A stretch of 64,000 bases of DNA from Helopsaltes ochotensis (Eukaryota; Chordata; Aves; Passeriformes; Locustellidae), in assembly GCA_013400155.1 (NCBI GenBank), contig VXBM01000567.1:250565-314564 (forward strand). Direction: 5' to 3'. Position 1 is the first letter of the stretch, and the number at the start of each line of letters is the position of its first letter. The position numbers were made by a program, and so were the translations under genes. The notes under the pieces were generated by a model, which was not told the DNA's origin, ran no database searches, and saw only the letters and a program-made list of their open reading frames with translations. Below are positions 10,201 to 23,700 of this stretch, piece after piece.

Positions 10201-13200
10201 ACACATTTAACAACACTTGAGGCCTGTGTGACACATCCTTTCCCCTTATTTAGAATTTGGTACATACATATTGATAGTACTTCTCAGTTCACCTTGCCAA
10301 AAAAAGCCCATATTATTGAAGATAAACTGTTTTAATAGTAATTCTTTTGGTTATAATGAGGTTTGTTTTTTTCTTTGATACATGAATGTTGGTAGTACTA
10401 TCAGGTTTGAAAGATAAAAAAACACCTTTCTTGAGGTTTTTGTGAGCAGCAGAAAAAATACCAGACAAAATACATGTAAATTTTACTGTTAAAGCCTCGC
10501 AAACATCCAACATGTATTTACATTGCTAACTATGATGTAAGGGAATAAAGTAATTACTACACTTTATAGCCCAGATAAACGGTGGAACAGAAATAAACCA
10601 TCTCTTCAGTGTGGAATTACTCTCCACACCTAAGTCACAGTTCCCTGTAAGTATCCAGCCTCTACTGTTTATGCATCAACCAGCAAATAAGCAATTTACA
10701 AGGATATGCTAAGCACAGGCAATAACCAATGCTGGCTTTGGGCGGTAAACATCAGACACCATCAGAATGTGAGCTTCTCTTAAACATAACTGCTAAACCC
10801 TGGCTTAGCCAAAGTCAATCACAAAATTCCCATTAACCAAGGTTGGGCCTGGTTATGCATTTGGCCTTCCTCATTACAGACCCCAGTCACACCAAGGCAT
10901 GGATGAATTACCTGAGCTCACAGATCCCCTGCAGAAAGTCTGTGGATGCGGGGAACCTCCCAGTTCATCTTGGCTGAAGGGTAGCCCTGAGACCCACTGC
11001 TCAGCTTCTGCATTGCAGTATGTTAGCTATCCTACCTAGAGAATCAGTCTACAGAAACTGCTCTTCTATTTTGCTTTCATTGATTGTACACAGAATGAAA
11101 TGCAAATCCAGACACATGGTTCAAATACGCAGCATGTACAGAACATAAGTGTATCCGTTCCTGAGACTGAATGCAATTAAATCAAGCACACAAACCATTT
11201 CCCATCATTACTAAAAGAAAAACCAAAACCAATTCAACAGGTCAGAAAAAGAAATCCGTAACTCAGCCCTTTCAAATTCTTTTCAAATTTCAGGTACCAA
11301 GTGCAATTTACAATGAAAAACAATCTGAGAATTGTTTGTGCAGAGTGAGTGATGGAAGGTAAATGCTAGGGAAGACCCATGTTAATTGCAACAAGCAATG
11401 CTGATGAAGGTTAGGGCAGTACAAGTGTCTGTACACTGTCAGAACAGTCACCTTGTCAAGCTTGTGGGCAGAAGGTAGGCAGCTCCTGCTCTTCCATCCT
11501 CTCTGTCATTAACTATTGATCACTTCCTATTTTTAAGCTTCACACCAGTGGCAAAGGAATAAATTGACAGCTTAATTATTTGGCTGTCCTAAAGACATTC
11601 CCAAAGCCTATCCTCAAGGGGAAAAGCTGCCTACAGATGTACATTTAAAACCAAATGGGAAAAGCAGAGATGCTGAGCAGAATATCCAAAAACACTGAGT
11701 CATTTCTGAAACTTACTGACCTCTCTTTGTTCTTCAGTCAATGCAGATAAATGCAACCTCCCTTGGCTCCGAGAAGCTAAGTGTACAGTACCTTTAGAAC
11801 CAATTTCAACTCAAGAGGAATTACATGTGACCAGGCTATGCAAGAGCAGGCCAGAGGGCTGTTGTTTGAATTGGGAGACTCCTGTTCCTGGTGAATGTGG
11901 ACCTGTAGCCTTTTGGGGATGGATCAATAGTCCCTCAAATGGACCGGATTCAGAATGACAGAAACACCTTGATGACACCATTGCAGAACTTCCCAGAGCT
12001 CTCTGCCAGAGGAATGGGGTTTGACTGCTGACTCAAGGTGTATCTCAGACCTCAGGGCTCTCAGCAACCTTCCGCAGAGTATCCAGCTGCCAACACAGCA
12101 CCTGCTGCCCACCCAAGGCATGGGATCCCAATGCCAGCAAAGCAGGGCTCTCTAAGTGCTACCCTGGCCAAGATGAGAACCTTTGTAGAAAAGACAATTC
12201 ATCTTCTTTGTAAAGCCTGTAGAGCCACAGAGGGACATATATGACATACTTCCACCTGTTTCTTTCTCTTTTGAGCTTCACGAAGTCCCTACTCTCTCTT
12301 CTTCCATGGGCTGGAAGTTTACTCTCTTATTTGTCATTTAACTGCAGGAAAGGATATAGCATCCAGTGTTTTACGTTTGATCTCTCCAGTCTTACATAAC
12401 AGCCTTCAGAGGCTCACATGGAAGCTCATGTAGGCAATGCTTTCCCTTTCTGCTGCCACAGACATTGGCATCACCCTCAGTCAAGGCAGTTCAATGTTGC
12501 AGTTCAATAGGTTCTAACACCCTTTTTCTGGGGCTTTTTCTCTTCTTGTCCCACTGAAAGGCAATGCTCAAAACAACGATTTCCCACCTGGCACACCTTG
12601 GTGATGCGGACTAAGGGCAAGAAAATTGCTCTATTTGTTGAACTACATGACAGCTGGTAATTATTGTAAAAACCCCTCACCTCTTAATGTTAAGGTCTGT
12701 TCTGCGGAGTTACAAAGTAACAGGGTTTAAAATCCCCTTACTACAGCAGCATGGCAGAGTAGAGAGAAAGCTGGCTGCCTAGTTGTACAGGACATGTCCA
12801 CTTCATTGCAAACCCTAATTAATTACCATTTGGTAGCTGTCTTGAGTATAAGGATCTCTTAGATTAAAACCAAAATTGCAATAATCTTGGTAGGTAGCTA
12901 CAATTTTATTTGTATGCATGTATTGCACATAGGCAAACAGGAGTTCTATGCTTGTACTTCCAATTTCTATAGGATTTTACCCTGCACACTTTGTTTAGGT
13001 CAAGAAACTTCTCTAGGACTGAATAGAAGACAATGTCTGGAATATCACTGCAAATGTAATGGACGGAGTAAATTGACAGCAGCTCCAACTAAATTACAGT
13101 TTAAAAGACAAGGGAAGACTCAAGGGACATCAAACAAAGGAAACTCTAGCTGACCAGCGCTCAGGTAAAATTGAATTGGAAATGTTCCCTGACTGATTAA

Positions 13201-13249
13201 CATAACAAAAGTCCCAGTGTTTAAAAAGAAAGTCATTCTGCAGAAATAA
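7255..13249. other. non-coding DNA, no gene or recognisable repeat
   Basis: Open frames are under 90 codons and none shows a recognisable domain. Modestly GC-richer patches around 7800-8330, 9640-9850 and 11900-12240 match no repeat family that I know. The stretch nearest the LTR (7255-8060) could still contain old retroviral internal sequence on the minus strand, but no diagnostic motif is visible. Confidence 0.5.
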
Positions 13250-13275
13250 GGTGGGGGAGTGGGGAGGGGGTGTGG
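13250..13275 (+). repeat. G-rich tract
   Basis: Runs of five, four and five G separated by one to three bases, then a GG, in otherwise AT-rich DNA. It has three runs of three or more G, so it falls one run short of a canonical four-run G-quadruplex, although a two-tetrad form is possible. Confidence 0.6.
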
Positions 13276-13959
13276 AAAGAAACTGATCTTCCTCCAAACA
13301 ACAGTAGGTATCTTAAAAAATATACATTCAGAGAGAGATCAAAAATACTAGATTAAATAAGGAGTTTTTTAACAGCTTTTTAACGCTCAGAAACATATAT
13401 ACTTTAATAGAGTATTATTTGAATATATCTCCAGCATCATTCCCCCAATTTACCAGACAAAAATAAAAGAAAATCCAATTAAAGATTTTAAATTAAATTT
13501 TGAAAATATATATTTTAAAAGACAAAGAGAAATTTAAAATAACTGAAAATTAAAATGAATGTATGCAGTTTTATTTCTGATAAAAAATAAAGTGCAAAAA
13601 TATAACTAATGAGAAAATAAAATTTAATTTAACATATCTGTAGATTAGTGGGGGTGTTTCATATATAACAGATATTTTATTAGTCTTATCTCTCAAACAC
13701 ATAAGAAACAGGGATAAATACTGATTTTTTTAAACCAAGTATTTTCTGTTGTGTTTCTCTAGGTAGATTTTTAAAAGATCATATATTAGTGTGTCTGCAT
13801 GCTTGGAGCATGCATGCAGGAGCAAGCAGATCAAAGAGGCTCTTCATAGCATTCAAAACTTTCTGGGTTGTAGTTTAGGGAAAATCTTTGTCTTGTCACA
13901 GTTTTATCTCTGAGAGATGTTGTTTTATCATCCCAAAAAAACTGTGGGACACGACATTT
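13276..13959. other. very AT-rich non-coding DNA
   Basis: Strongly A/T-rich with many AAATT/TTTAAA words up to about 13740. No open frame of note. A small inverted repeat GCATGC..GCATGC sits near 13800-13815. Confidence 0.6.
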
Positions 13960-14043
13960 CTTTACAGCTTTGCTGGGGGTGAGACCCCTTGTAGGTGGTG
14001 CAGCAGCCAAGCCCCTGCAGAGGCCAGGGAAAGCCCAAATTCA

Positions 14044-14114
<71 letters not shown>

Positions 14115-14290
14115 TGAGGGTGATCCAGTGCCTCAGCATTCTGCCAGTTTGTGCTGTCCTGCCTCTCCGCCCACCCTCTCCGGGACAGGGAGCTCTCCTA
14201 GTGGAGCTCAGAGCGTGGCTTATCCCAAGTTCCCAGATCACAGTGGGACCTTGTCAGCAGCCCTGTGCAGGGAAATGTGAGGGTCGTCTC
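13960..14290. other. GC-richer island interrupted by poly-T, unidentified
   Basis: Sequence on both sides of the 68-T run is clearly GC-richer than the surrounding DNA and contains motifs such as CCTCTCCGCCCACCCTCTCC near 14162. It looks like an inserted or exapted element, for example an LTR fragment or retrocopy end, but no terminal motifs, target duplication or protein match was found. The apparent 116-130 codon frames through it only exist because poly-T encodes phenylalanine in every frame. Confidence 0.35.
14046..14113 (+). repeat. poly-T homopolymer (T68)
   Basis: An uninterrupted run of 68 T, about four times longer than the next longest homopolymers in the window (15 to 16 A). On the minus strand it is a 68-base poly-A following a GC-richer stretch, which recalls a retrocopy tail; however no AATAAA precedes it, no target-site duplication is evident, and birds have few poly-A retrocopies because CR1 does not use poly-A tails. 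Length may be unreliable in an assembly. Confidence 0.9.
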
Positions 14291-17200
14291 CCTTCATCTA
14301 AAGAGATGCTGATGAAATAACAGGCATCAATCTTTTTGTAGTATATCCATTCTCAAGTGATGGACATTTTCAAAAGTCTGGATCTACAAATAGATTCAAG
14401 TCTGTGAAAAAACAGCAAAAGCAAGACTCAGAGCTCAATTTAGATTTATCAGTTTCTTGATTCTTACTTATTGCTAACAAGTTTCTGGTTAACCCAGGAT
14501 CTGAAATGCAACACCCCACCGAGAATGGGAACAGGTTCTAGTTACTACGCATAGCCAGAAGAAAGAATGCTCAGAAGAGCATGAACTGGAGTCAGATTGT
14601 AAAAAAACAAAGATTGCTTTGCTCAAATGTTTTGCTGAAATGTATCTAAGATACAAAATGGAGACTTAATGGGAAGATTTCTTTTTACAGTATATGAAAA
14701 TGTTGAGTTTTGTGAGACAGCTAAAAATAAAGAAGTTGAGCATTATGACTTGCCGTGACAGGAGGACCTGCTGGACCAAGTTAGCCCATAGATTTTGCCT
14801 TTCCTACTTGTGTGGAGGTATTGCTACTGTGCCTCCTTGTCCTCTCCAGTTCCTTCTAAGCCTCTGAGAAGATGGCAATGAACTTTCAAGTCTGACACAC
14901 AAAAAATCCCCATGAGTTCCAAGACCTGGGTGTCAGCAGTGGTAGTCTCCTCACTAATGCACCACTGAGTCAGGAGAGAGGGAGGACATGGAGGACCACC
15001 ACCATGGCCTCCTGGTGCAAGGCAGGAGACAAAAAGCTGTAGAAGAATGACCTATGGTACTGCACTACTCAGAGGAATGCAGGTTTAATTAAATTAAATT
15101 ATTCTTTCTCTTTTTAATGGGTGGATATCAAGAGTAAGAGGCAGTTGCTCGAATAGAGGGGACTATATAACTCTAAACCCTCAAATTTCTTTTTCCCAGA
15201 CTCCTGGTGTTGTCCCAATGAGTTACAGCCTTCTACCAGGTGCAGCTGTCATCTTCTACCCAAGGTGAGTGTCTCACACACCCTTGGCTATGCAATATGC
15301 CTTCTAACACATGTATTTGCAAATATATCCAACACGTTCCCAAAATAAACAGCTATTTCAGGAGGTACAAATTGATACTCAAATTATAAAATCCCAGGTT
15401 CTCCTATTTCATATCATGGTCATTCCCTCACACAAGTCATGGACACACCTGCACAAAGCACACTTGGAGAGGCATAATCTTCACGTCACAACAAGAACTA
15501 AAATTCTGACTTTGACCATATGCTAAACAACTGTATCTAACACAGCCAAGAGGGTCACAACCTCTCCATTGTGCTTTCACATGCAACACTTAAATGCATG
15601 CTAAAAAAAGATTTAAAACACGCATTCACCCTTTTCTTTGAGAATACACTTGCAGAATCAAAAGCAAAGGACATACTAAAAGGGACAGTCAATTAATAAA
15701 CTGTACTTCGTTATTTAACTTAGTCAATAGAAAATGTGTTAAATAGTGTGCCTGGCAGGACAAGTTGAAACAAGTGTGTGGGGATATAAAGAGTGAGATG
15801 GAGGATGTGGTTCTGTAGAACTGACACAAGACAATGAAGAGAGGATTAGAAGCCATGTGTTCTCTGTGAGACCTGCTTGAAGAGAAGACAAGAAAGCAAC
15901 ATCAAGAGTTTTACACAGTTTTGCTGTACATGTGTTAGCCAGGATATTCTGGCTATATGATACAGCCTGGAAAATGTCTTTCATACCAAAACGTTAAATA
16001 AAATGCTTACTTCATAAGCAACTATGATTGTGTTTATTACTTACTTGATGTACTGGTTTCGTCTAAAGAATAAGAGGAAACCTTTTAAAAAAATCAGGAA
16101 ATATGGTTTTGAAATTAGTTCTTTCTCATAATTCAGCACAGCATTTAGATGGAAATATCAAGCCTTGTTTGATCTCTGGCTACCACTATCAATTTCCAAA
16201 ATTATTTTTCCCTCTCTAGAAATATGTTCACGTTTGGTGGTCTACAGGATTTCCTTGAATTGTCTTCATGCAGCTAAATCCTTCCCAGTGCCCAATTTGG
16301 TGACTTTGCCCAGAACAGTCCTATCTCCCTTTTAGTTCAGCCTTCACAGCAGTTTTCCTTTTCTGTTCCTACTTGTAGCAAAGTTGGCAAGCAAAGAGAG
16401 TCTGAATTATCACCATTTAATTTTGGATTACGTTTCTCATGGAGAGGAATAGGGTGGGTGCTTCTGCTGATATTTTGTCCTTTGGAAGCCTCAGAGCATA
16501 TACACTGAGACTGCACAGGCATCGAGCATGCCTGTAAACACCTGCACTGCAGAGCTAAACAATGAAATAGTTCAGACATCAATCACCCTCCTTAATTATG
16601 CATTTTCTTCACAAACACACATTCTTTTCTGTTGTTCACAGAGGATGGCATGTGGGAAATATGGGGAAGACACTGGGAGATCTGTGTTGAGATGAAATCT
16701 GTTTGCCACCACCGCCTGGCTCATCACATCTGTTTTGGAGGTATCATTTACCTTTAACAGCAGTGTATTTTAGAAAGTGTTAATTCACTTCTGTCAGGCA
16801 ATCAGATTGTTGCAAAATATATGAATTCTATATACAAATACCATCAGATGATGCAGCAGGCAATCACTGTGGTAATTAATCCCACATTTTTGTAGTTGAA
16901 GTAACAATTCTCATTTCAGGATAGAGTTTGAGTAAGAAGAGCCTATCTATATCTGTAAATGAATGATATCATTATTTTGGGAAATGAAAGTTTAAGCTCT
17001 GTAAAACATACAATCCCATGGAGATCTCAGCAGGGGAACTTGTACGTGCAGGTGTTTAATGTGATAAGGTACGTTACCATTTATCTGTGTACTTACAGAC
17101 AAATATTAACATAGTCATGAATTAAGCTTTTAATCCCTTTTATTATAAATTGAATATCTTTATTTTAACAAACATCAACAATGCACATTATTGTGCTCCA

Positions 17201-17723
17201 AACTATTCATTACTATTCCCCACAGTGTACCATTACATGATACGCCATAATACATGTGTTAATATAATGCCAAGCATCTGCTTGAGTATTCCATAGTATA
17301 TTTCATTCTCTCCCCCTCTCTCTTTTTGTTTAAACAAAGAGGCAATCTCACAAAAGACACTTTCTATATAGGAAACCACAGAGCCATTCAGCCTCATGCT
17401 GGAGAAGGACAGTAACACAGTGTGTGCCATTTTCTGATGATTCAGGTTCTAGTTCCAAGTCTTCAGATTCCTTGACAGCAAGAAACAGACTTGGCAACAA
17501 AGAAAATACAGAGGTAGATGTGAGGAGGTGGATTTAAGTGATAGTGCTCAGATAGGGTCACCAAAACAACGTACAAGCAATTCATCTGTGATCTCCAGGT
17601 GCCTTTCCTCAGAGCTGCAGTACCAGGACCTGCCGGTGCCGGCACCTGGAGGGAGAGTCATTTACTCAAACAAGTAACACCATTAACTTCACAATTAATT
17701 CCTCAGGAAAATTACCTTTGTGT
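14291..17723. other. non-coding DNA, nothing recognised
   Basis: Short random open frames only. A TTTAATTAAATTAAATTA stretch lies near 15083. I see no transposon ends, no tRNA-like cloverleaf and no promoter-like GC enrichment. Confidence 0.5.
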
Positions 17724-17781
17724 TAGGATCAGAGAATCATGTAATCATTAAGGTTACAAAAGACCTTCAAGATCATTGAGT
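17724..17781 (-). mobile_element. CR1 LINE extreme 3' tail fragment (minus strand)
   Basis: The plus strand reads as the complement of the CR1 terminus: 'agagaatcatgtaatcattaaggtt' followed by 'aaaagaccttcaagatcat'. Only about 55 bp is recognisable, so this is a severely 5'-truncated insertion or eroded remnant, oriented with its 3' end to the left. Confidence 0.7.
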
Positions 17782-20700
17782 GATCAAAAGTTGGGCTTGT
17801 GTTTCAGTTTCCAAAGAAAATCTTATACTGAAAATACTATATTCGTAGTAAACCCTGATGACTTCAGTTTTGCTCTAACTCAAACTACCAACTGCCACCT
17901 TGTAGCTATTTTCCTTGCAAAGGGATTAAAATCCCCCATTTGGAGTCAACAAAAACACCGAGGTAATATTACTGCCAGCAGCGAAAGTGGTACATTTCTG
18001 TCTAAACAGCTACCTAGTTTGTTTGTTTTCATTTTGGTAGAATTTTTGTTTTTCTTCTAGGCAAGCCTGCTAACAAAAATGACTAATGATTGTTGCATTA
18101 AATGAAAGGTTGTTGTTCCAAAGACATTATCCCAGAGATCTCATCAATTACTGTAAAGGAATTCTGCTGGAAACATATTAGAATAGTTCAAGTAAATTGT
18201 AGGTAAGCAGGAAGAAAAGGGAAAATGGATGATGGTACATGGGTTATGTTTTAAAAGCTGTACATTGAGTCTAAACAATTCAGTGTAATCTGCATTATCC
18301 CCCAAAAAGCCTTTTGATTGTTTTATTCCTTCAAATGTGCCCTATTTAAATATTTTTTCAAGCTTTACATATGGTATCTATGTTATTAGCTCTGTAAAGT
18401 GTTTACATGTAGTCTGAAAATGCAATCCTCAAGGCACTGTAATTTACAGAGAAGCTAACACTGTCATAATAACATTTTTATCCTACAACAGATCAGAGCT
18501 CAAAGTAATATTCCAAAGTAAAACAAATCCCATTAAATAAAACAGAACTACCAGCAATAAAATTACAGTAAGCTGAATCATCCTTGAGAGAGCAGTGTGG
18601 AAGCCAGGCTGTGAAAGGATGCTGAAGCAGAACGCAGGAGCAAACGATGGGAGTGAACAGATTACGTACTCTGCTAAAAGTTAAATATATATTCTTTCAC
18701 CTCTAGGTCTCAAGGGAGAACAAAGCCAGACTTCCCTATGTAGTAATTAAAGTTGTTAAGTGACTTCTCTTTGAGCTAGTCTATGGCCACACAAATTCCA
18801 GGATTTAAGGGAGGAGTATGTATTTTCTTGCATTGCAAGGAACAGACCTCCACTACAATAAAATGCAAAACTGAACAGTTCCTACAGTTCTTAATTGGCT
18901 GTGCTAAACCTGCAACATTTGAAACATTTCTTGAGTTTTATTAGCAAGTAAAGAATGTGTCCCACTGCATGCAAATAGCAATAAAACACCACAACAGTGC
19001 AGGGGAATCATCAGGCTAACATGCTTGTCAAAAAATATCTGGCACAAACCCATGATTCATGGTAAGGTACCATCAGGTTTTGGGGGAATAAATAGTATTT
19101 CTATTCTATTTTCTGCTATGTAGTTGTCCCTACTCGTAAAGTGTGCTGTAAGTGCCACCTTCTCCCTCTGACATTGTGAATTGCTAGCTGGCCGACCGCA
19201 TTATTCTCTGCAGTCTGTAGCACATTTAAAAACACTATTTCAAGATAAATACTGCAGGAGAAAATTTTACAAGTTTCCTCAAAACTTACTGAGTAAAATT
19301 TTTGATTCTGTTGAACATTTTGCCATTGACTTCAGAGAGTCCAGGATTTTACTCTCTTGGTATTTATGTGCATGTTAAATGATTGGTGATACTCTCTTTG
19401 TAGGTGAAAATAATTTCATCTTGTTCTGAAGACCTAAGATATACCAAAATGATCCTAAAAAGTCACAATTTGCTCTTTCTCAATTTGCCTGAAATACATC
19501 TCTGCTGAAATTTCTTTCAAATGCAAAATATCCATCACTGCACTGATTAAAATATGGAGAAAAATATTATTGCAGAATAAATAACTCTTTCTCACTGAAC
19601 TGGGAAGGATTTGGAAAGACAAAGCTGGTTTTAAGCATAAACAATTGACTTAACAATGACCATGGCCATATATTTAGGCCTTTTAATATGTTGATAATGT
19701 GTCCCATTAGCCACTTCTTCTTCAAGGGTTTTTTTCTGATTGAAGAAGTCAAGGCAAATCCCAGCTTGTCTTGAAAAACTACAGCTTTCTCATTTTTAAA
19801 GAGTCACATTCTCTTCCTTGAAATGTTGAAATTTTTTGATGAAATAAAATATGGAAAATGTTTAAAGCAATTGAATTAGACTACAGTAGCTCCTTGAAAC
19901 GTGATATTTTGTTTTGCACAAATCCAAGCACTTGGTCAACACACTATGAACAACAAATTTATGATCAAGTTCAGCTATCCTTATCTCAGATCTTAAGAGC
20001 TGAGCAAACTTAAGGCTCCTCTGAGTCTTATGACATTATCAAATTTTTCTTCATTTTCCACATGAAGGATATTCCTCAGACCCCATTACTACTGCAGCCA
20101 AACAGCCTGAGATGAGAAGAACAATGACATGTGTTCCAAAAAAGACCCCACATGGAACCCAAACCATATCAAGAAAACCACAAAAAACAACTTAGCAAAT
20201 TCCCTTCTCTGCTCACAAAGATAAGAAAAAGACAAATAAATGCTCTTTACTGGAGAAACTGGACAAGATCATGACTATGGGATAATCATAAAGTTGAAAG
20301 CTGTGGATGCTCATAAAAAGGTTTTCATCTTTCTGCAAGTATTTCCAATCCATTATCTTGCTCCATCAACAATATGTAAACAAGCTAACTTATAAGACCT
20401 CCATGCTTAAACAAATCTCAGAAAAATCTCTGTAGCTAATGGTTAAAAAGCACAAATAAGCTCTTTTCTGTCAAACTGAATCCAGAGACATGGAGCATGC
20501 CAGTTCAGGACCATGGAAGGAGTAAATTTTAAACAAATGAAAACATTTTACACTGAAAGAAAACTTCCATCACCATATAACCGTTACATAGTCCTAAATA
20601 AAAAAATTAATACTAAAGTAGTGTTGTGCCTTTGTAGACCACAATATTTTCATCCTTTGGGTGCTTTTTCTAAATGTCTGTGGTAGTCTGTGCAACTAGC

Positions 20701-23700
20701 CAGTGGCAAACAGATGTCTGTGACTATCCTGTAAGATCCTCAGTGCAATTCCTGACGCAGAAATGTGCCTGTGCGTGGGCCAAGGACAAGCCTGTCCTGT
20801 GAAATGCCGTGGACTCTCAAGGGTCACTGCTGCCTCAAGGCACTCCTTGGAGCAGCGTCTACTAGAAGGTCAGAAAGGAGACGTGGGCTCTTTCTCCTTC
20901 TTTCCAAAGGATGAAATGCAAAATTGTTGAATCAATTTTAAAGCAAAACCCCACCATTAATTCACTAGAGGAGTAGTTTCAAATGCTTTTCCCATTCATG
21001 GACCTTCAAAATTCCCATAACAGAACCTGATTAATGCTTCTTCATATCTATAGACCAATATATAACATAATACAAGATTATTTTTTAAAAAAACAGGTTT
21101 TGTTGTTCATTGGGGTAGCCCAGAATTTACCAGGGAAGCATGAACCTGAAGTTTAAAGCAAACAGAAAACAGATATACTTGATCTATCTTCAGCACACAG
21201 TAGACCACAGGATTTTGTCATCATTATTGAGCCCAAGCAAAGGTATGTGAGATATAAATAGTTTTGATCTAAAGACTTACAATCCATTAGCCCCATATAA
21301 ATATTTCATGACTAGATAATTATAAAAATAAAAAAAATGACATTATTTATTTCTGGTCTAAATCTATTTAAGCTTTCTCCTGGTATTTCCATCTCATATG
21401 GGCAGCATACACCCACAGTGTAAAGAAGATCTAGAGCAGTAATTCAAAAGGATAATAATTGTACTATATAAGAGGGAGCCAATATGAATTGGGTTGGGTT
21501 ATCTTGACATTACCATCAAAAAATTACCATAATCCCCTCTTTTTATTACTGCAGTGTCAAGAGCCAACATGCCAAACACAGTCACCAGTGCCCAGTGTAA
21601 AGACACTAAACAAAGCTGGTGAGGCAGCTAATATTATTGTGATTTTACCAAGTGAGACTTGAATGACAAAGATCTGTTGAAAGCCAAAGAGGCAATCCAA
21701 GTGTTCCAGGACTTTCCAAGACTCTTAAATTTTATCCAGATATTTAATTTCAAGTTCTTCTCAAGTTACTCTCTGATTTATTTTCTTAAACCTATCACTC
21801 TAAAATTTTAGCAAAATAAAGTTTGCAATTCATTCTGTCTCTTCACTATGATCTGAGTGGTTTTCTGTGAAAATACTCTGTCCAAAAGTACAACTGACTT
21901 GGAAAAAGATTCTTCTTCTACACAGTGTATGTCTTGGCTATTACTGGGTAGTACACAGAGATTGTGGAAACTCTGCAGCTAGACAGGAAAAAAAGCTGTA
22001 ATTCCAAACACCACACTTATGAAACAAAAATGATTAATTTAGCTTTACAAATCACTCCTCTGTGCCACTTGTCACATCTTAACTAGGCTATCCTGAACTT
22101 TCCATTTGCAAAATGACATTCAAGCATGAATTAATTAATTCTAAATTGACTCCCTGATGTGAAGGCATAGTGTCATAAATTATTTTAGTTCCTTTGTTGA
22201 TGGAGGAATCTGAGACAGAAGTAAGGAACCTCAATGTCTAGCACATCAGTGCAGTTTGAGGTTAGGTGGCATGACTACCAGTGCTAGATCCAAAGAGGTT
22301 TAAATATGATGTTTCCTTCACAGAGATTTTTGAACAATGCATCAACAGAGTTAGGTCCATCTTCAACAGAAAAAGCTGTTTGTTTGTTTATTTTCTTTTA
22401 TGCAATATAGAATTGAAAAAAAAATCCCACAAATAACCAAACTGGAATAGGATGTATACATTATATATATGTATACACACACAATACTTCTTGCAGAAAG
22501 GTTTGTGCTATATTTAACTTAAAAAATATCACAGATCTCCTAAAGTCAAAGTATATTTGTAAATAATAAACTATCTACTGGCTTACATATTAATAAACAA
22601 AAAGACTTTAGGCCATGCTCACATTAAACTACAACTGTGCCATCAGTAAATGAACATCAATTGAAGTCAATTTAGCTAGGATAAAAAGTCCCCTTCCCCT
22701 GCTGCTGCTCATCTGGTGTGCTAACAGCTCCCAGTGATGAAACAGGTGCTTGTAAATTAATTAGCTTACTGAAACACACCTTAAAATGAATTTCCCAGAA
22801 CACCCTGGCAGTGAGCCATCCTGGTCCCACGAGCTGATCAGTGTTCTGTAAATATTGAGATTTGATAAAGTAAACGCTACTCTGGCAGCAGATGGTTTGG
22901 AATGCTCTGTTGACATTGCCTGCGATTACTTGGATATGAAGACTTTGCTTCTCATAGACCTCCTTTGGGAGCCACTGGAGGACTTGATCCCCTCTCCAGC
23001 TATTTGCCTTCTAATTGAAAATCCTTATTCCCAGATGGAGCATAATGCTACTGCTTCAGGCGTCTAGCTCTGCACTGCTTGACTGTTGATACATGGGTAA
23101 TTGCTTTCAGTAATGCAGGTTAAATGTGACATTTAGTGCTTAATAAAAATCACCAAGGCCAAAGCCGTTTATCATTCTTACACTTGGGCTGTCAGTTCTA
23201 AAGGAATTTTCAATTCATTTGAATTCTTATTGAAGAGGCAAGCAGCTCCTCCCTGGGAAAGGGGGATAGGCTGAAACCAAATTTGGGCATTTTTCTGCTT
23301 TGTTTCTAAGACTTGTTTGCAAACAAAACCCCTTTAAAATTAACCTATCAAACATGGCAACTATCTGCCTTTATAGTTAGTATGTTGATGAATAATATAT
23401 AATCAGCAGCCACTGTGTACACAAAGCACATGCACTACATTGCACCTTCTGTGTGCAGCTGGAAGCTGGAAGTTATTCCTCTTGGAGCATCATAAAGAAA
23501 TGAACTTGTAAGGAAATGGACTGTGCTGAACTGAGTAATTTCAAACTCTACGCATTAAAGAAATGTGGAGGGCAAAAGCCTCCCTGTTATGGTAGGCACG
23601 GCAGCCTACACTTCATTGAGAGTGTTTAGGATAGTTGCTGAAGTGCTTTATCATTTTTTTGTTTTTTAATATGATCATTCCTATTGGGGCAAACAGATCC

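Noticed and set aside
13250..13275. Canonical G-quadruplex
   Set aside because: Only three runs of three or more G are present; a fourth run is GG.
13888..14320. Open frames of 116 and 130 codons through the poly-T and the matching lysine-rich minus-strand frame
   Set aside because: The openness is produced by 68 T (all-Phe or all-Lys); flanking codons show no protein similarity.
22855..23067. 70-codon frame as an exon
   Set aside because: No ATG at its start, no clear splice sites and no recognised domain; kept only as part of a possible conserved non-coding stretch.
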